Source of the DNA: Nostoc sp. ATCC 53789
Lineage (GTDB): Bacteria > Cyanobacteriota > Cyanobacteriia > Cyanobacteriales > Nostocaceae
Length of the DNA stretch: 64,000 nt
Direction of reading: 5' to 3'
Assembly: GCF_009873495.1 (NCBI RefSeq)
Contig: NZ_CP046706.1
Coordinates: 1-64,000, forward strand
The notes below the pieces were generated by a model, which did not search any database, was not told the origin of the DNA, and worked only from the letters and a program-made list of their open reading frames with translations. The translations under genes and the position numbers were made by a program. Positions 10,435 through 19,500 of this stretch are shown here, in pieces. The first letter of the stretch is position 1. Each line of letters opens with the position of its first letter.

Positions 10435-10728
10435 TTAATTACAAAAATCATCCACGCGGATATCCCGCCAGACATCAGAAACCTGCCAGCCGGAATTGCC
10501 CACAGATTGTACTGGAGGATTGTCAAGGAATGGAATATAGTCGGGAACTCTAGGCTCTGAAATCGGTACTGGTTTCTCCTCAACCTCAACCACAGGGGCT
10601 GGAGAATTGACAGTATTAGCTTGAAGAAGTTGGTCTTCAGCCTCCTCGATTAGCTTCATCTGTCTCAGGGTAAGCTTATCAGATTTTTTGATGATTTTCT
10701 TAGTATGTATCTCATTAGAAGTATTCAT
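10435..10728 (-). CDS. Small hypothetical protein, charged N-terminus and tryptophan-containing C-terminus
   Basis: About 97 residues. The start chosen is the ATG at 10728 (MNTSNEIH), because AAGGGA lies eight bases upstream; a longer frame starts seven codons earlier. It has a Lys/Glu-rich probable helix (KKSDKLTLRQMKLIEEAEDQ), a Pro/Val/Glu linker and a distinct end, GWQVSDVWRDIRVDDFCN. The helical leader plus compact variable tail resembles a modified-peptide precursor, but no maturation enzyme lies nearby, so that is speculation. The family is not recognised. It stands alone, divergent from the response regulator at 11037. Confidence 0.5.
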   Translation of the reverse strand: MNTSNEIHTKKIIKKSDKLTLRQMKLIEEAEDQLLQANTVNSPAPVVEVEEKPVPISEPRVPDYIPFLDNPPVQSVGNSGWQVSDVWRDIRVDDFCN

Positions 10729-11022
10729 TGGCTGTTCCCTTGAAGGCATTGGCTTAAAATTTGGATGAGTAAATTTGGGAGAAGATGAGTATTAATAATT
10801 GCACGGAATTAACAAGGTACACCAAAACTATGGAAAATACGAGTTTCTTGCTGAAGAATTTATTAATTGTGTACAAATCTGTTTTCGGGTAGATGCCCCA
10901 GCATAATCTGTTGTACAGATGCAAGTATTAAGCGATCGCTTCTTAATCATGACTCTAACTCAAGACTGTTTCGCAGTTTTGACTCCTAATAAGCAGATAA
11001 TGAAGGGTTAAGAGTTCTCGCT

Positions 11023-11034
11023 GTGGAGGAACAG
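11023..11034 (+). promoter_or_regulatory. Ribosome binding site fixing a TTG start
   Basis: GGAGGA lies just ahead of the TTG at 11037 and is the only good Shine-Dalgarno in reach, which supports TTG rather than a later ATG as start of the response regulator. Confidence 0.6.
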
Positions 11035-11036
11035 CG

Positions 11037-11777
11037 TTGAGAAACTTATCAGGTGAGAAAGGCACAATCTTAGTAGTAGATGACGAAGCCAGCATCCGGC
11101 GGATTTTACAGACGCGGTTAGAAATGATTGGCTACAGTGTAGTTACAGCTTCTGATGGTGAAGAAGCTTTGTCAGCTTTTCGTAAAGAAACTCCCGACTT
11201 AATCGTTCTGGATGTGATGATGCCAAAGCTGGATGGCTACGGTGTCTGTCAAGAATTACGGAAACAATCAGACGTACCAATTATTATGCTAACAGCATTG
11301 GCAGATGTAGCAGACCGAATCACTGGGCTGGAACTGGGTGCTGATGACTACATGACGAAACCTTTCTCACCCAAAGAACTAGAAGCTCGAATTGCCTGTG
11401 TACTAAAACGGCGCTCCCACAAAACTAGTATGAATACTATTCCTAACTCTTTTATAATTCATACAGGCGACCTGAAAATCGATATAAGTAAGCGGCAAGT
11501 CCATAAAAATGAGCAACGCATTCGGTTGACAGGTATAGAATTTAGCTTACTAGAGTTGTTAGTGAATGATTCGGGAAAGATTTTTTCGCGGTTAGAAATA
11601 TTACGGCAATTGTGGGGCTTTGTACCAGAGATGAGTACAGACACCCGTGTGGTAGATGTGCATATTTCACGATTGCGGACAAAGGTAGAATCCGATCCCA
11701 ATAACCCAGAATTAATTATTACAGCAAGAGGTAGCGGTTATTTTTTCCCACGAATTATTGATTTAGAGCAGGAATAA
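11037..11777 (+). CDS. OmpR/PhoB-type response regulator, RpaB-like
   Basis: 246 residues. Receiver domain about 10-125 with the acidic pair VVDDEAS, phospho-acceptor Asp in VLDVMMPKLDGYGVCQELR, Thr in IIMLTA and Lys in DYMTKPFSP; winged-helix output domain about 145-240 ending TDTRVVDVHISRLR...TARGSGYFFPRI. The receiver is extremely close to what I recall of cyanobacterial RpaB (Ycf27), which controls light-stress genes, but the linker and wing diverge, so this is probably an RpaB paralogue. No histidine kinase is adjacent; orphan status is typical of the family. TTG start with a strong ribosome binding site. The dehydrogenase begins nine bases after the stop, so the two are probably co-transcribed. 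Confidence 0.92.
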   Translation: MRNLSGEKGTILVVDDEASIRRILQTRLEMIGYSVVTASDGEEALSAFRKETPDLIVLDVMMPKLDGYGVCQELRKQSDVPIIMLTALADVADRITGLELGADDYMTKPFSPKELEARIACVLKRRSHKTSMNTIPNSFIIHTGDLKIDISKRQVHKNEQRIRLTGIEFSLLELLVNDSGKIFSRLEILRQLWGFVPEMSTDTRVVDVHISRLRTKVESDPNNPELIITARGSGYFFPRIIDLEQE

Positions 11778-11786
11778 TAAAAAAAT

Positions 11787-12467
11787 ATGAGTAAGCTCAT
11801 CCTAATTACAGGCATAAGTAAAGGTCTAGGTTATGCGATGGCTGAGAGTTTTATTCAACAGGGACATACTGTTATTGGTTGCGCCCGTTCATCAGATGCA
11901 ATCGATAAAATACGCCAAAAGTTTAGTGTGCCCAACGATTTCACATCTGTAGATGTGGCAAATGAACAACTTGTAGAAAAATGGGCCCAAGACGTACTTC
12001 AAAAATATTCACCGCCAGATATAGTAATTAATAATGCGGCAATTACCAATTATCCAGCACCTTTGTGGGAAATACCATCTGAAGAATTTTCGGATCTTAT
12101 AGATATCAATATCAAAGGAGTAGCGAATATAATTCGCTATTTCGTACCAGCAATGGTGAAAAAGAAACGGGGTATTATTGTTAACTTTAGTTCAGGCTGG
12201 GGACGTTCGACTTCAGCCCAAGTTGCCCCATACTGCGCTTCCAAGTGGGCAATAGAAGGATTAACTCGTTCTTTGGCACAAGAATTGCCAACTGGTATGG
12301 CAGCTATACCGCTCAATCCAGGGATTATTCATACAGATATGCTTTCTATTAGCTTTGGAGAAGAAGCTGCTAATTATACACCCGTGTCCGATTGGGTATT
12401 GAAAGCTGTGCCATTTATTCTCAATTTAAAACCCAAAGATAACGGGATTCCCTTGACCATTTCATGA
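11787..12467 (+). CDS. Short-chain dehydrogenase/reductase
   Basis: 226 residues, a classical SDR Rossmann oxidoreductase. The cofactor loop TGISKGLG is at residues 8-15, NNAAI near 83, a catalytic Ser in NFSSGWGRS and YCASK near 149-153. The product of NPGIIHTDM follows the active site as usual. Thr8-Gly-X3-Gly-X-Gly favours NAD(P)H, and the Ala-Arg after the second strand hints at NADP(H). Substrate unknown. It lies nine bases behind the RpaB-like regulator. The C-terminus (GIPLTIS) is a little shorter than usual. Confidence 0.9.
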   Translation: MSKLILITGISKGLGYAMAESFIQQGHTVIGCARSSDAIDKIRQKFSVPNDFTSVDVANEQLVEKWAQDVLQKYSPPDIVINNAAITNYPAPLWEIPSEEFSDLIDINIKGVANIIRYFVPAMVKKKRGIIVNFSSGWGRSTSAQVAPYCASKWAIEGLTRSLAQELPTGMAAIPLNPGIIHTDMLSISFGEEAANYTPVSDWVLKAVPFILNLKPKDNGIPLTIS

Positions 12468-12510
12468 AATTGGTCAAGGGAATTGCTTTGACTGTATATT
12501 AATCAATGCA

Positions 12511-12546
12511 ATAGCGATGTCTACGACGGGCTGCGCCTACGCTATT
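12511..12546. repeat. Dispersed short palindromic repeat of the GCGATG...GCCTACGC type
   Basis: An imperfect palindrome beginning ATAGCGATG and ending CCTACGCTAT with the core ACGGGCTGCG. Similar G/C-rich motifs recur in the window (30194-30260 and 45648-45685) and are common intergenic repeats in Nostocales. It lies 45 bases after the dehydrogenase stop. Confidence 0.4.
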
Positions 12547-12689
12547 GGCTCAATGTGGTTCGGTTAAGAAAGTTTTTCTGTGAAGGCAAGGGAACAGTTA
12601 CGAAAAAGCAGGCTGATTTCAACTGTATTGGTTTATCGCCCAGAGGCACAGGAAATTAGTACAATTTTTGGATACTGGAGTTTTCATTT

Positions 12690-14012
12690 TTGAAAAAGCA
12701 TTTGAGCCAAAGTCTACCTATAGCACCAAGCCGGAAACTGAAGATTACGATCCTAACAGTAGGTTCAAGAGGAGATTTGCAACCATACTGTGCTTTAGCT
12801 ATTGGCTTGAAGCGTGCGGGGCATGAGGTAACAGTCGCAACGCATGAGAACTTTGAGCCATTTGTGAGGAAGTTCGATTTAAAGTTTGCGGCGATCGCTG
12901 GCAATATGGAAGAGTTTCTGCAATCGAAACAAGGGCAGCGATTGATTGCGGGAGAAAAGTTGAAAAAAGAAGAAGGAGATAAGCTTTTACTTCAACAGTT
13001 GGAATCAGCTTGGAGTGCGTGTGTTGGAAGTGAGGTGATTATCTACACACCGTTAGCTACCTTTGGATATCACATTGCAGAGAAATTAGGCGTACCCTGC
13101 TTTTTTGCATCAGTTCTGCCGTTGACTCCTACAGGGATGTTTGGGTTTTTGAGGTTTGCTCAAATAGCTAAAAACCCGCTAAAGAAAGCGATAAATTATG
13201 GTAGCTACTTACTAGTAGAGTTTTTGCACTGGCAAAGATATCGGAAATTGCTCAATCACTTCAGAACAGAAACATTGAAATTGCCGCCTCTACCATATTT
13301 CGGCAGACGCTTCAGACAGAAGACTCCGGCGAATGTATCACGAATCCCTATATTGTATGGATTTAGTTCGCACGTCATCCCAAGACCCCGTGACTGGCCT
13401 GCATGGGTGTATGTAACTGGGTTTTGGTTTATTGACCAAGCCTCCGAATATGAGCCACCTCTGGAACTAGAGGATTTTCTTGGACGAAAGCAATTACCTT
13501 TGTGTTTTGGATTTGGCAGCATGACGATGCCGAATCCAGAATATCTCACACACTATATAGTGGAAGCTTTAAAGAAAACCCATCAAGGCGGGATTATATT
13601 GTCAGGCTGGGGTAACGTTGGAAGAACGGTGAATATAAAAGATTCGCTACGAGTGTTTGTGATCAAGGAAGTTCCACATGATTGGCTGTTTCCCCAAGTG
13701 CCAGCAGTAGTACATCACGGAGGAGCTAGTACAACGGCAGCAGTGTTACGTGCAGGGACACCATCAATTACTGTACCCTTTTTTGCAGATCAGCCAGTTT
13801 GGGGAGAAAAGCTAACTCGCTTGGGAGTCAGCCCTGCACCGATACCGTACAATCAAGTGTCAGATAAAACTTTAGCAGCAGCGATTGAAATCGTACTGGG
13901 TGATGAGGTGATGCAGAAAAAAGCCCAGGAGTTAGGTGAGAAAATCAGGGGTGAAGATGGTGTGGCGAATGCAGTTGAAGCATTTCATCGACATTTGGGG
14001 TTGATTGGGTGA
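12690..14012 (+). CDS. Glycosyltransferase, UDP-glucose:sterol glucosyltransferase-like (GT1/GT28 fold)
   Basis: 440 residues. The N-terminal domain has ITILTVGSRGDLQPYCALAIGLKRAGHEV, the donor-side signature of the GT28/UGT family; the C-terminal donor-binding domain has LFPQVPAVVHHGGASTTA near 342, with PSITVPFFADQPVWGEK. It should move a sugar from a nucleotide donor to a lipid-like acceptor such as a sterol, hopanoid or carotenoid; the exact acceptor cannot be read. Start TTG at 12690 with GGAG nine bases upstream; no ATG gives the full N-terminal strand. It is about 220 bases from the dehydrogenase, so an operon is possible but not certain. Confidence 0.88.
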   Translation: MKKHLSQSLPIAPSRKLKITILTVGSRGDLQPYCALAIGLKRAGHEVTVATHENFEPFVRKFDLKFAAIAGNMEEFLQSKQGQRLIAGEKLKKEEGDKLLLQQLESAWSACVGSEVIIYTPLATFGYHIAEKLGVPCFFASVLPLTPTGMFGFLRFAQIAKNPLKKAINYGSYLLVEFLHWQRYRKLLNHFRTETLKLPPLPYFGRRFRQKTPANVSRIPILYGFSSHVIPRPRDWPAWVYVTGFWFIDQASEYEPPLELEDFLGRKQLPLCFGFGSMTMPNPEYLTHYIVEALKKTHQGGIILSGWGNVGRTVNIKDSLRVFVIKEVPHDWLFPQVPAVVHHGGASTTAAVLRAGTPSITVPFFADQPVWGEKLTRLGVSPAPIPYNQVSDKTLAAAIEIVLGDEVMQKKAQELGEKIRGEDGVANAVEAFHRHLGLIG

Positions 14013-14056
14013 GAAATCCCAGACAATTAAAATCATCACACCTACAACAGCAATAA

Positions 14057-14248
14057 ATGCCCCAAGTGAAAGTTTACACGGTACTCTGTGTCAACAGCAG
14101 TATCCTAATGGTTTTTTACACGCCAGGGCATTGCTGGCAGTTTCGCATCATCAGCCGCACGGGTGGGATATTCGGGGAACAAAAGATTTATTACACGGCG
14201 GAGGCAGCTTTGAGGATTGGGTTGGAGTGGTTGCGGGATGAACGGTAA
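14057..14248 (+). CDS. Small hypothetical protein
   Basis: 63 residues beginning MPQVKVYTVL. The C-terminal half (YYTAEAALRIGLEWLRDER) reads like a genuine helix, and the composition matches coding DNA better than the overlapping frame at 14005-14241. No named family is recognised and no strong ribosome binding site is seen. It follows the glycosyltransferase by 44 bases in the same direction. Confidence 0.45.
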   Translation: MPQVKVYTVLCVNSSILMVFYTPGHCWQFRIISRTGGIFGEQKIYYTAEAALRIGLEWLRDER

Positions 14249-15013
14249 TGAGTGCGTATATGCGATCCAAGGTCAGCACTAGTAGCAAGAGATAATCCCT
14301 TTTGGTGAAGGTAAATTGCTTGAAATTGTACACCGATTTTTTATTTGTCGCTCCACTAACTATATGGAGGCGAATTAATGGAAAAGAAAAGTTGGCGATC
14401 GCTACAATCAATATTTCCAGTACTTATACAGAGGTACTAATATCTGCTATTGTATAAAATAAGTCTTAGTGAAAAGGTAATAAACGTAAATTTATATACT
14501 CTGTTGAGATGAATAACTCAGTAGAGTATTTTTGTGAAAGTGTGCCAATGTAAGCGATCGCCAATCCTTTGCCCTTGTTACAATCGCTCCTCTACAGCCT
14601 GCGATTGTTCTCTTGAAGTCAAGGGTGTTGTATTGGGCTTGGTTTATTGCGTCCAATCCTTATATAGGCAGCTTTAAAAGTTTTTTGTTATTTCTGCGTA
14701 AAACACAAAACTCTAGCTGAATAATAGCACATATCGAACTTCTATATAAACCAGGGGACAACACTTTAAAAGTCCCCGATTTTATTTCTTTTAATCAGAA
14801 ATTATGTCCTATTCCGCGTTCATCAAGCAAGTAACGGTTAAGTCTGATTATGGTAGAAATTTTGAGACTGCAAGGAGCTTGAATATCCACGTGAAGTCAT
14901 AAACACTTAAGATATGGGGTGAAAAGCAGTGTAGTCTTATTTAATAACTGGAAAAATAGCTAATTATTCTTCTATTAAAAATTATTCAGTATTGAGTACT
15001 CACTAAATTATTT
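14249..15013. other. Gene-free interval with a palindromic site that recurs at 22.4 kb
   Basis: No supported gene in 765 bases. At 14351-14378 the sequence CTCCACTAACTATATGGAG followed by GCGAATTAAT recurs almost exactly at 22445-22458 plus 22699-22719, where it is split by a MITE. HIP1 octamers occur near 14397 and 14554. A probable terminator lies at 14754. The promoter of the ATPase at 15014 should lie in the AT-rich last 150 bases. Confidence 0.5.
14754..14777 (+). terminator. Possible rho-independent terminator
   Basis: GGGGAC, a 12-base loop, then GTCCCC, followed by a T-rich tract (ATTTTATTTCTTTT). It would end any transcript from the glycosyltransferase side before the ATPase gene. 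Confidence 0.45.
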
Positions 15014-16363
15014 ATGAGCATAGATTTACTAGAGTTTTTCCAGCGAACAGACCCCAGCCGGACTTTGTACGTGAATCAAGGTTCAGATAAGAAGTACTAC
15101 ATTGACTTTTCCTCTGTGAGGGGCGGCGATATTATTGGCAAGCTGAAGCAGAAAATCACATTCTTCAAAGCGAACGAACCCACCTGCACCTTATTCACTG
15201 GGCATATCGGCTGTGGGAAATCGACAGAACTAATAAGGCTACAAGTAGAATTAGAAGAGTCAGGTTATCACGTAGTATATTTTGAGTCGAGTGAAGACTT
15301 AGAAATGACGGACGTAGACATTGCAGATGTGTTGCTAGCGATCGCGCATCGTGTAAGCCAAAGTCTGGAGAAAATCACGCTTGATGAACCGAACAAATTC
15401 CACGAACTGCTGCAAGGTGCCTTGAGAGTGCTGGACTCCGAGGTAACGGGGTTTAAGGTAAAAACACCAGCAGGCGATATTGGCTTGTCTACTGAAAAGG
15501 AGAAATTCTCCTTAGCACTGGGAATTGGAGAAATTACAGCGAAGACAAAAAGCAACCCGATGCTGCGGGAGAAGCTGAATCAATACTTGGGGCCACAGAA
15601 AACCAGACTGCTGGAAGCGATTAATCGAGAACTGCTAGAGCCAGCGATCGCCAAACTGAAGCAGCAGGGGAAAAAGGGATTGGTGGTGATAGTCGATAAC
15701 CTTGACCGCATAGATAACCGGATCAAGCCGTGGGGTCGTCCACAGCAGGAGTACCTGTTTGTGGATCAGGGGGAGTTTTTGACAAAGCTGAATTGCCATT
15801 TAGTTTTCACAATGCCCCTGGCGCTGAAGTTCTCCAACGATTACGGAATGCTGACCCAAAGATTCCCGGAAGACCCGAAGGTACTGCCGATGGTTCCAGT
15901 GCAATGGCCAGACGGTAGCGTACATGAACAGGGGATGGGGCTGATGCAGCAGATGGTACTGGCTAGGGCATTCCCTGATTTACAACCAGACGAGCGGTTA
16001 AACTACATTACTGAAATTTTCGATAGTGCAGAAACCTTAGAACGCCTGTGCAGACTGAGTGGTGGTCATGTGCGAGATTTGCTCAGGTTGCTCAATACCT
16101 TGATACAGGAGGAAATGACACTTCCACTCTCTGGCAATACCTTAGAGCAAGTGATTCGCTCTCGTCGTAATGAGATGATGATGCCGATTTCAGATTCGGA
16201 GTGGGAATTACTACGTTATGTTAAGCGAAAGAAGAAAGTCAGTGATGACCAAGGATACCAAAAGCTAATCCGTAGTAGATTTGTGTTTGAATACCGAGAT
16301 GGGGGCGAATCCTGGTTTGATTTAAACCCGATATTGGCAGAGGCAGTGGAGTTAGCTAATTGA
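15014..16363 (+). CDS. P-loop (AAA-type) ATPase, companion of the downstream STAND protein
   Basis: 449 residues. Walker A TGHIGCGKST near 62-71 and Walker B LVVIVDNLDRI near 222-232 are intact. The opening MSIDLLEFFQRTDPSRTLYVNQG...YYIDFSSVRGG is typical of a cyanobacterial ATPase group usually encoded beside large WD40- or TPR-containing STAND proteins. The C-terminal third looks like a small helical/winged region, ending with a predicted strand-rich tail. It likely assembles with, or is switched by, the 1844-residue protein whose gene starts 208 bases on in the same direction. No effector domain is visible, so its role in a conflict or signalling system is inference. Confidence 0.75.
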   Translation: MSIDLLEFFQRTDPSRTLYVNQGSDKKYYIDFSSVRGGDIIGKLKQKITFFKANEPTCTLFTGHIGCGKSTELIRLQVELEESGYHVVYFESSEDLEMTDVDIADVLLAIAHRVSQSLEKITLDEPNKFHELLQGALRVLDSEVTGFKVKTPAGDIGLSTEKEKFSLALGIGEITAKTKSNPMLREKLNQYLGPQKTRLLEAINRELLEPAIAKLKQQGKKGLVVIVDNLDRIDNRIKPWGRPQQEYLFVDQGEFLTKLNCHLVFTMPLALKFSNDYGMLTQRFPEDPKVLPMVPVQWPDGSVHEQGMGLMQQMVLARAFPDLQPDERLNYITEIFDSAETLERLCRLSGGHVRDLLRLLNTLIQEEMTLPLSGNTLEQVIRSRRNEMMMPISDSEWELLRYVKRKKKVSDDQGYQKLIRSRFVFEYRDGGESWFDLNPILAEAVELAN

Positions 16364-16571
16364 GGGAGCAGTGAACTTTTCTTTAAAAGAGGGGAAGGGA
16401 AAAGGGAGTAACTATTAAAGCTTTTTCCCACAAGGTATAGAACAAGTATTTTTAAATATGGAGAATGTTAAAGAAGATAATGCGCGTACAACTATTTAAA
16501 ATCTCTGTTTCCTAATTAATTGGTTCCCCTTCTCCTTTTACCTTTACCCTTTCACCTTCTTCTCCAATTCT

Positions 16572-19500
16572 ATGGATACACCGCACCAATCAGAGGATAG
16601 ACCACAGGATTATGAGCGATCGCTACAGCAGCTAGCTTGGACGCTTCAAGCTTCGGTGGGACAATTTAAGCTGATTTGGGCGCGGTGTAATTATAGTGAT
16701 TTACGGACTCGCTTGATAGAAAGGTTAAGCGAAATCTGTAAAATTAAGATTCAGGTATTGCAACTTAAGGAATCAGAAAGAACGCTATTTACTGCAATCC
16801 GTTCAGAATTACAGCCAGATACCCAAGCTCTGATGATTGTGGGCTGGGAATCATTGCACGATTTACCGCAGATGTTGACAAGTGCTAATCAGGTACGCGA
16901 AGAATTCCGCAAAAACTTGTCTATTCCCGTAGTCGTATGGATTAGCGAAGAAATCCACCACACCATCATGGAGATTGCCCCTGACTTGGAAAGCTGGGGA
17001 ACTAGCAGAAGTTTTGCGATCGCGCCTGATGATTTAAGTGAGTTTATTAACCAATTGGCTGATGAATATTTTAGTGGTAGCTTTAGCGTAAACGATTACA
17101 GAATACTAGAGTTAGAACTAGAGGCAGCACAGAGAGAATTACGGTTTAATGATCACGAAACAGAAGCTAATCTAGCCTCACTGCTAGGTTTTGTAAAACA
17201 GACTAATAATAGAATAGACGATGCCTTAAAGTATTACCAAAAAGCAAGAGTGCTATGGTCACAACTGAATAAATCAGAAAAACAAGTTAGTACGCTTGGT
17301 GAAATAGCTTACTGTTATTATCTCAAAGCTTTTAAAATTAAAGATATCGCTCATCCAGACTGGCAAGCTACTCGGCAGTATACGCAAGAATACATTACAT
17401 TTCTTAACGAAGCTAATAGCCAAGATTTAGCTGCTAATTCTATTGCTAAGTTTGGTAATATCTTGCGTGATTTGAAGGAGTGGGAGCAACTCAAATATTT
17501 AGCACAACAAGCTTTAGAGGTACATCAAGCTAACAATCAGCCCATAGAATTAGCGAAAGATTACGGGTTTTTAGCCCAGGTTGCATTGGCTCAGAAGCGC
17601 TGGAGTGAAGCTAAACAATTAGCACAAAAAGCAAAAGATATCTTAACAGTACCTTCTACGGTAGAAGTAATAGATAGTCCAAAAGTAGTATTTGAACTTG
17701 CAGAAGAACCAGCTATCGCAAATGATTTAACCCTGTATCACTTTATTTTGGCGCAGGCTGAATATGAATTAGGCTCACCCCAACAGGCAATTCAAAATCT
17801 AGAAGTTGCAAGAGATGCTAGCAGTCCCATAAAAGATTTACATCTCCATCTGAATATTCTCAGTTACTTGCAGCGTCTCTACTTTGAAAAGAAAGAATAT
17901 CTCGAAGCATACAATACAAAACAGCAGCAGAGGTCTATTGAGCAGCAGTTTGGTTTACGGGCGTTTATCGGTGCAGGAAGGTTACAGTCAACCAAGCAAA
18001 CTCTTGTAACCCTAAGTAAAGCTGGAATTCAAGAAAGTATTGCTCCTGAGATTGCTGCATCAGGTCGGTTACTAGATATTGAACGATTGGTTGAACGTTT
18101 GGGGCGGCATGATCACAAACTAATAGTTATTCATGGGCAATCAGGTGTAGGTAAAAGTTCGCTGGTAAATGCGGGATTAGTTCCGGCTTTAAAAAATAAA
18201 AGTGTAGGTATTCAAGACTATCTGCCTGTAGCAATACGAGTTTATACCAATTGGGTAGAAGAACTAGGGCAGTCATTGCAACAGGCTTTGCATGAAAGGA
18301 GGGGAGCCGTAAATGGGCAAGCTTTAGGATTTGAGGTTGATGCTTTAATTGCCCAACTGCGCGAAAATGAACAGCACAATCTCAGAACAGTGCTGATTTT
18401 TGACCAGTTTGAAGAGTTTTTCTTTGTGTATTCTAAGCTGCATCAAAGACAGCAGTTTTTTGAATTTCTGGGAGAATGCTTAAATATCTTGTCAGTGAAA
18501 GTAATTTTGTCATTGCGAGTGGATTACCTGCATTATTTGCTGGAATGTAATCGCTTGTCTAGTATGGCAATTATTGGTAATGATCTTCTTAGTAACAATG
18601 TTCTTTATGAGTTAGGTAACTTTTCACCTGATGATACCAAGTCAATTATCCAGCGTTTGATCAAGACTACCAGTTTTAACTTAGAGTGTGCTTTAATCGG
18701 GCAAATAGTAATTGATTTAGCTGTAGAACTAGGTGAAGTACGCCCAATTGAATTACAGATAGTGGGAGCGCAACTGCAAACTGAGAACATAACGACTCTA
18801 GCAGAATATCAGCAGCGTGGTACGAAAGAAGAACTAGTTAAACGCTATTTGGCTGAGGTGGTTAATGATTGTGGTGTAGAGAACCAACAGATAGCCGAAT
18901 TTTTGTTGTACTTGCTGACAGATGAAAAAGGGACTCGTCCACTTAAAACGCGTGTTGAAATAGAACTAGAACTGCAAGCATTAGCCGCAGAGATAGCCAC
19001 GAATAGCAATAGTTTAGATTTGGTGTTAGAAATTTTAGTCAAATCTGGTTTGGTGATTTTGTTACCAGAGAATCGGGCTAATCGTTATCAGCTAGTACAT
19101 GATTATATCGCTGTGCTTGTTCGCCAGCAGCAGGAGCCAAAGTTAAGTCAGTTGATGACTCAACTAGAACAAGAAAAGCAACAAAGAAAACTTAGTGAAG
19201 AACAAAGGAAACTTGGTGAAGTCAAACTTAATAGTTTTTTGAAACGTGCCTTGTTTGGTTCAGTTGCAGCTGGAGTAGTCTTAGCTGTGCTGGCAGTTAC
19301 AGCCTTCTTTCAAACACAGCAAGCCAAAGAACAAAGAAATCTTGCCCAAAACAGTGAAATTAAAGCTCAAGAACAAAGAAATCTTGCCCAAATAAGCGAG
19401 ATTAAAGCATTAGCTAATTCTAGTGAAGCACTTTTGCTTTCAGAACAAAACTTTGATGCTTTAATACAATCCTTAAAAGCAGGGGGAAATGTTAAGAATG

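Noticed and set aside
14005..14241. 78-codon frame overlapping the glycosyltransferase stop
   Set aside because: The alternative frame at 14057-14248 has more protein-like composition; both cannot be real.
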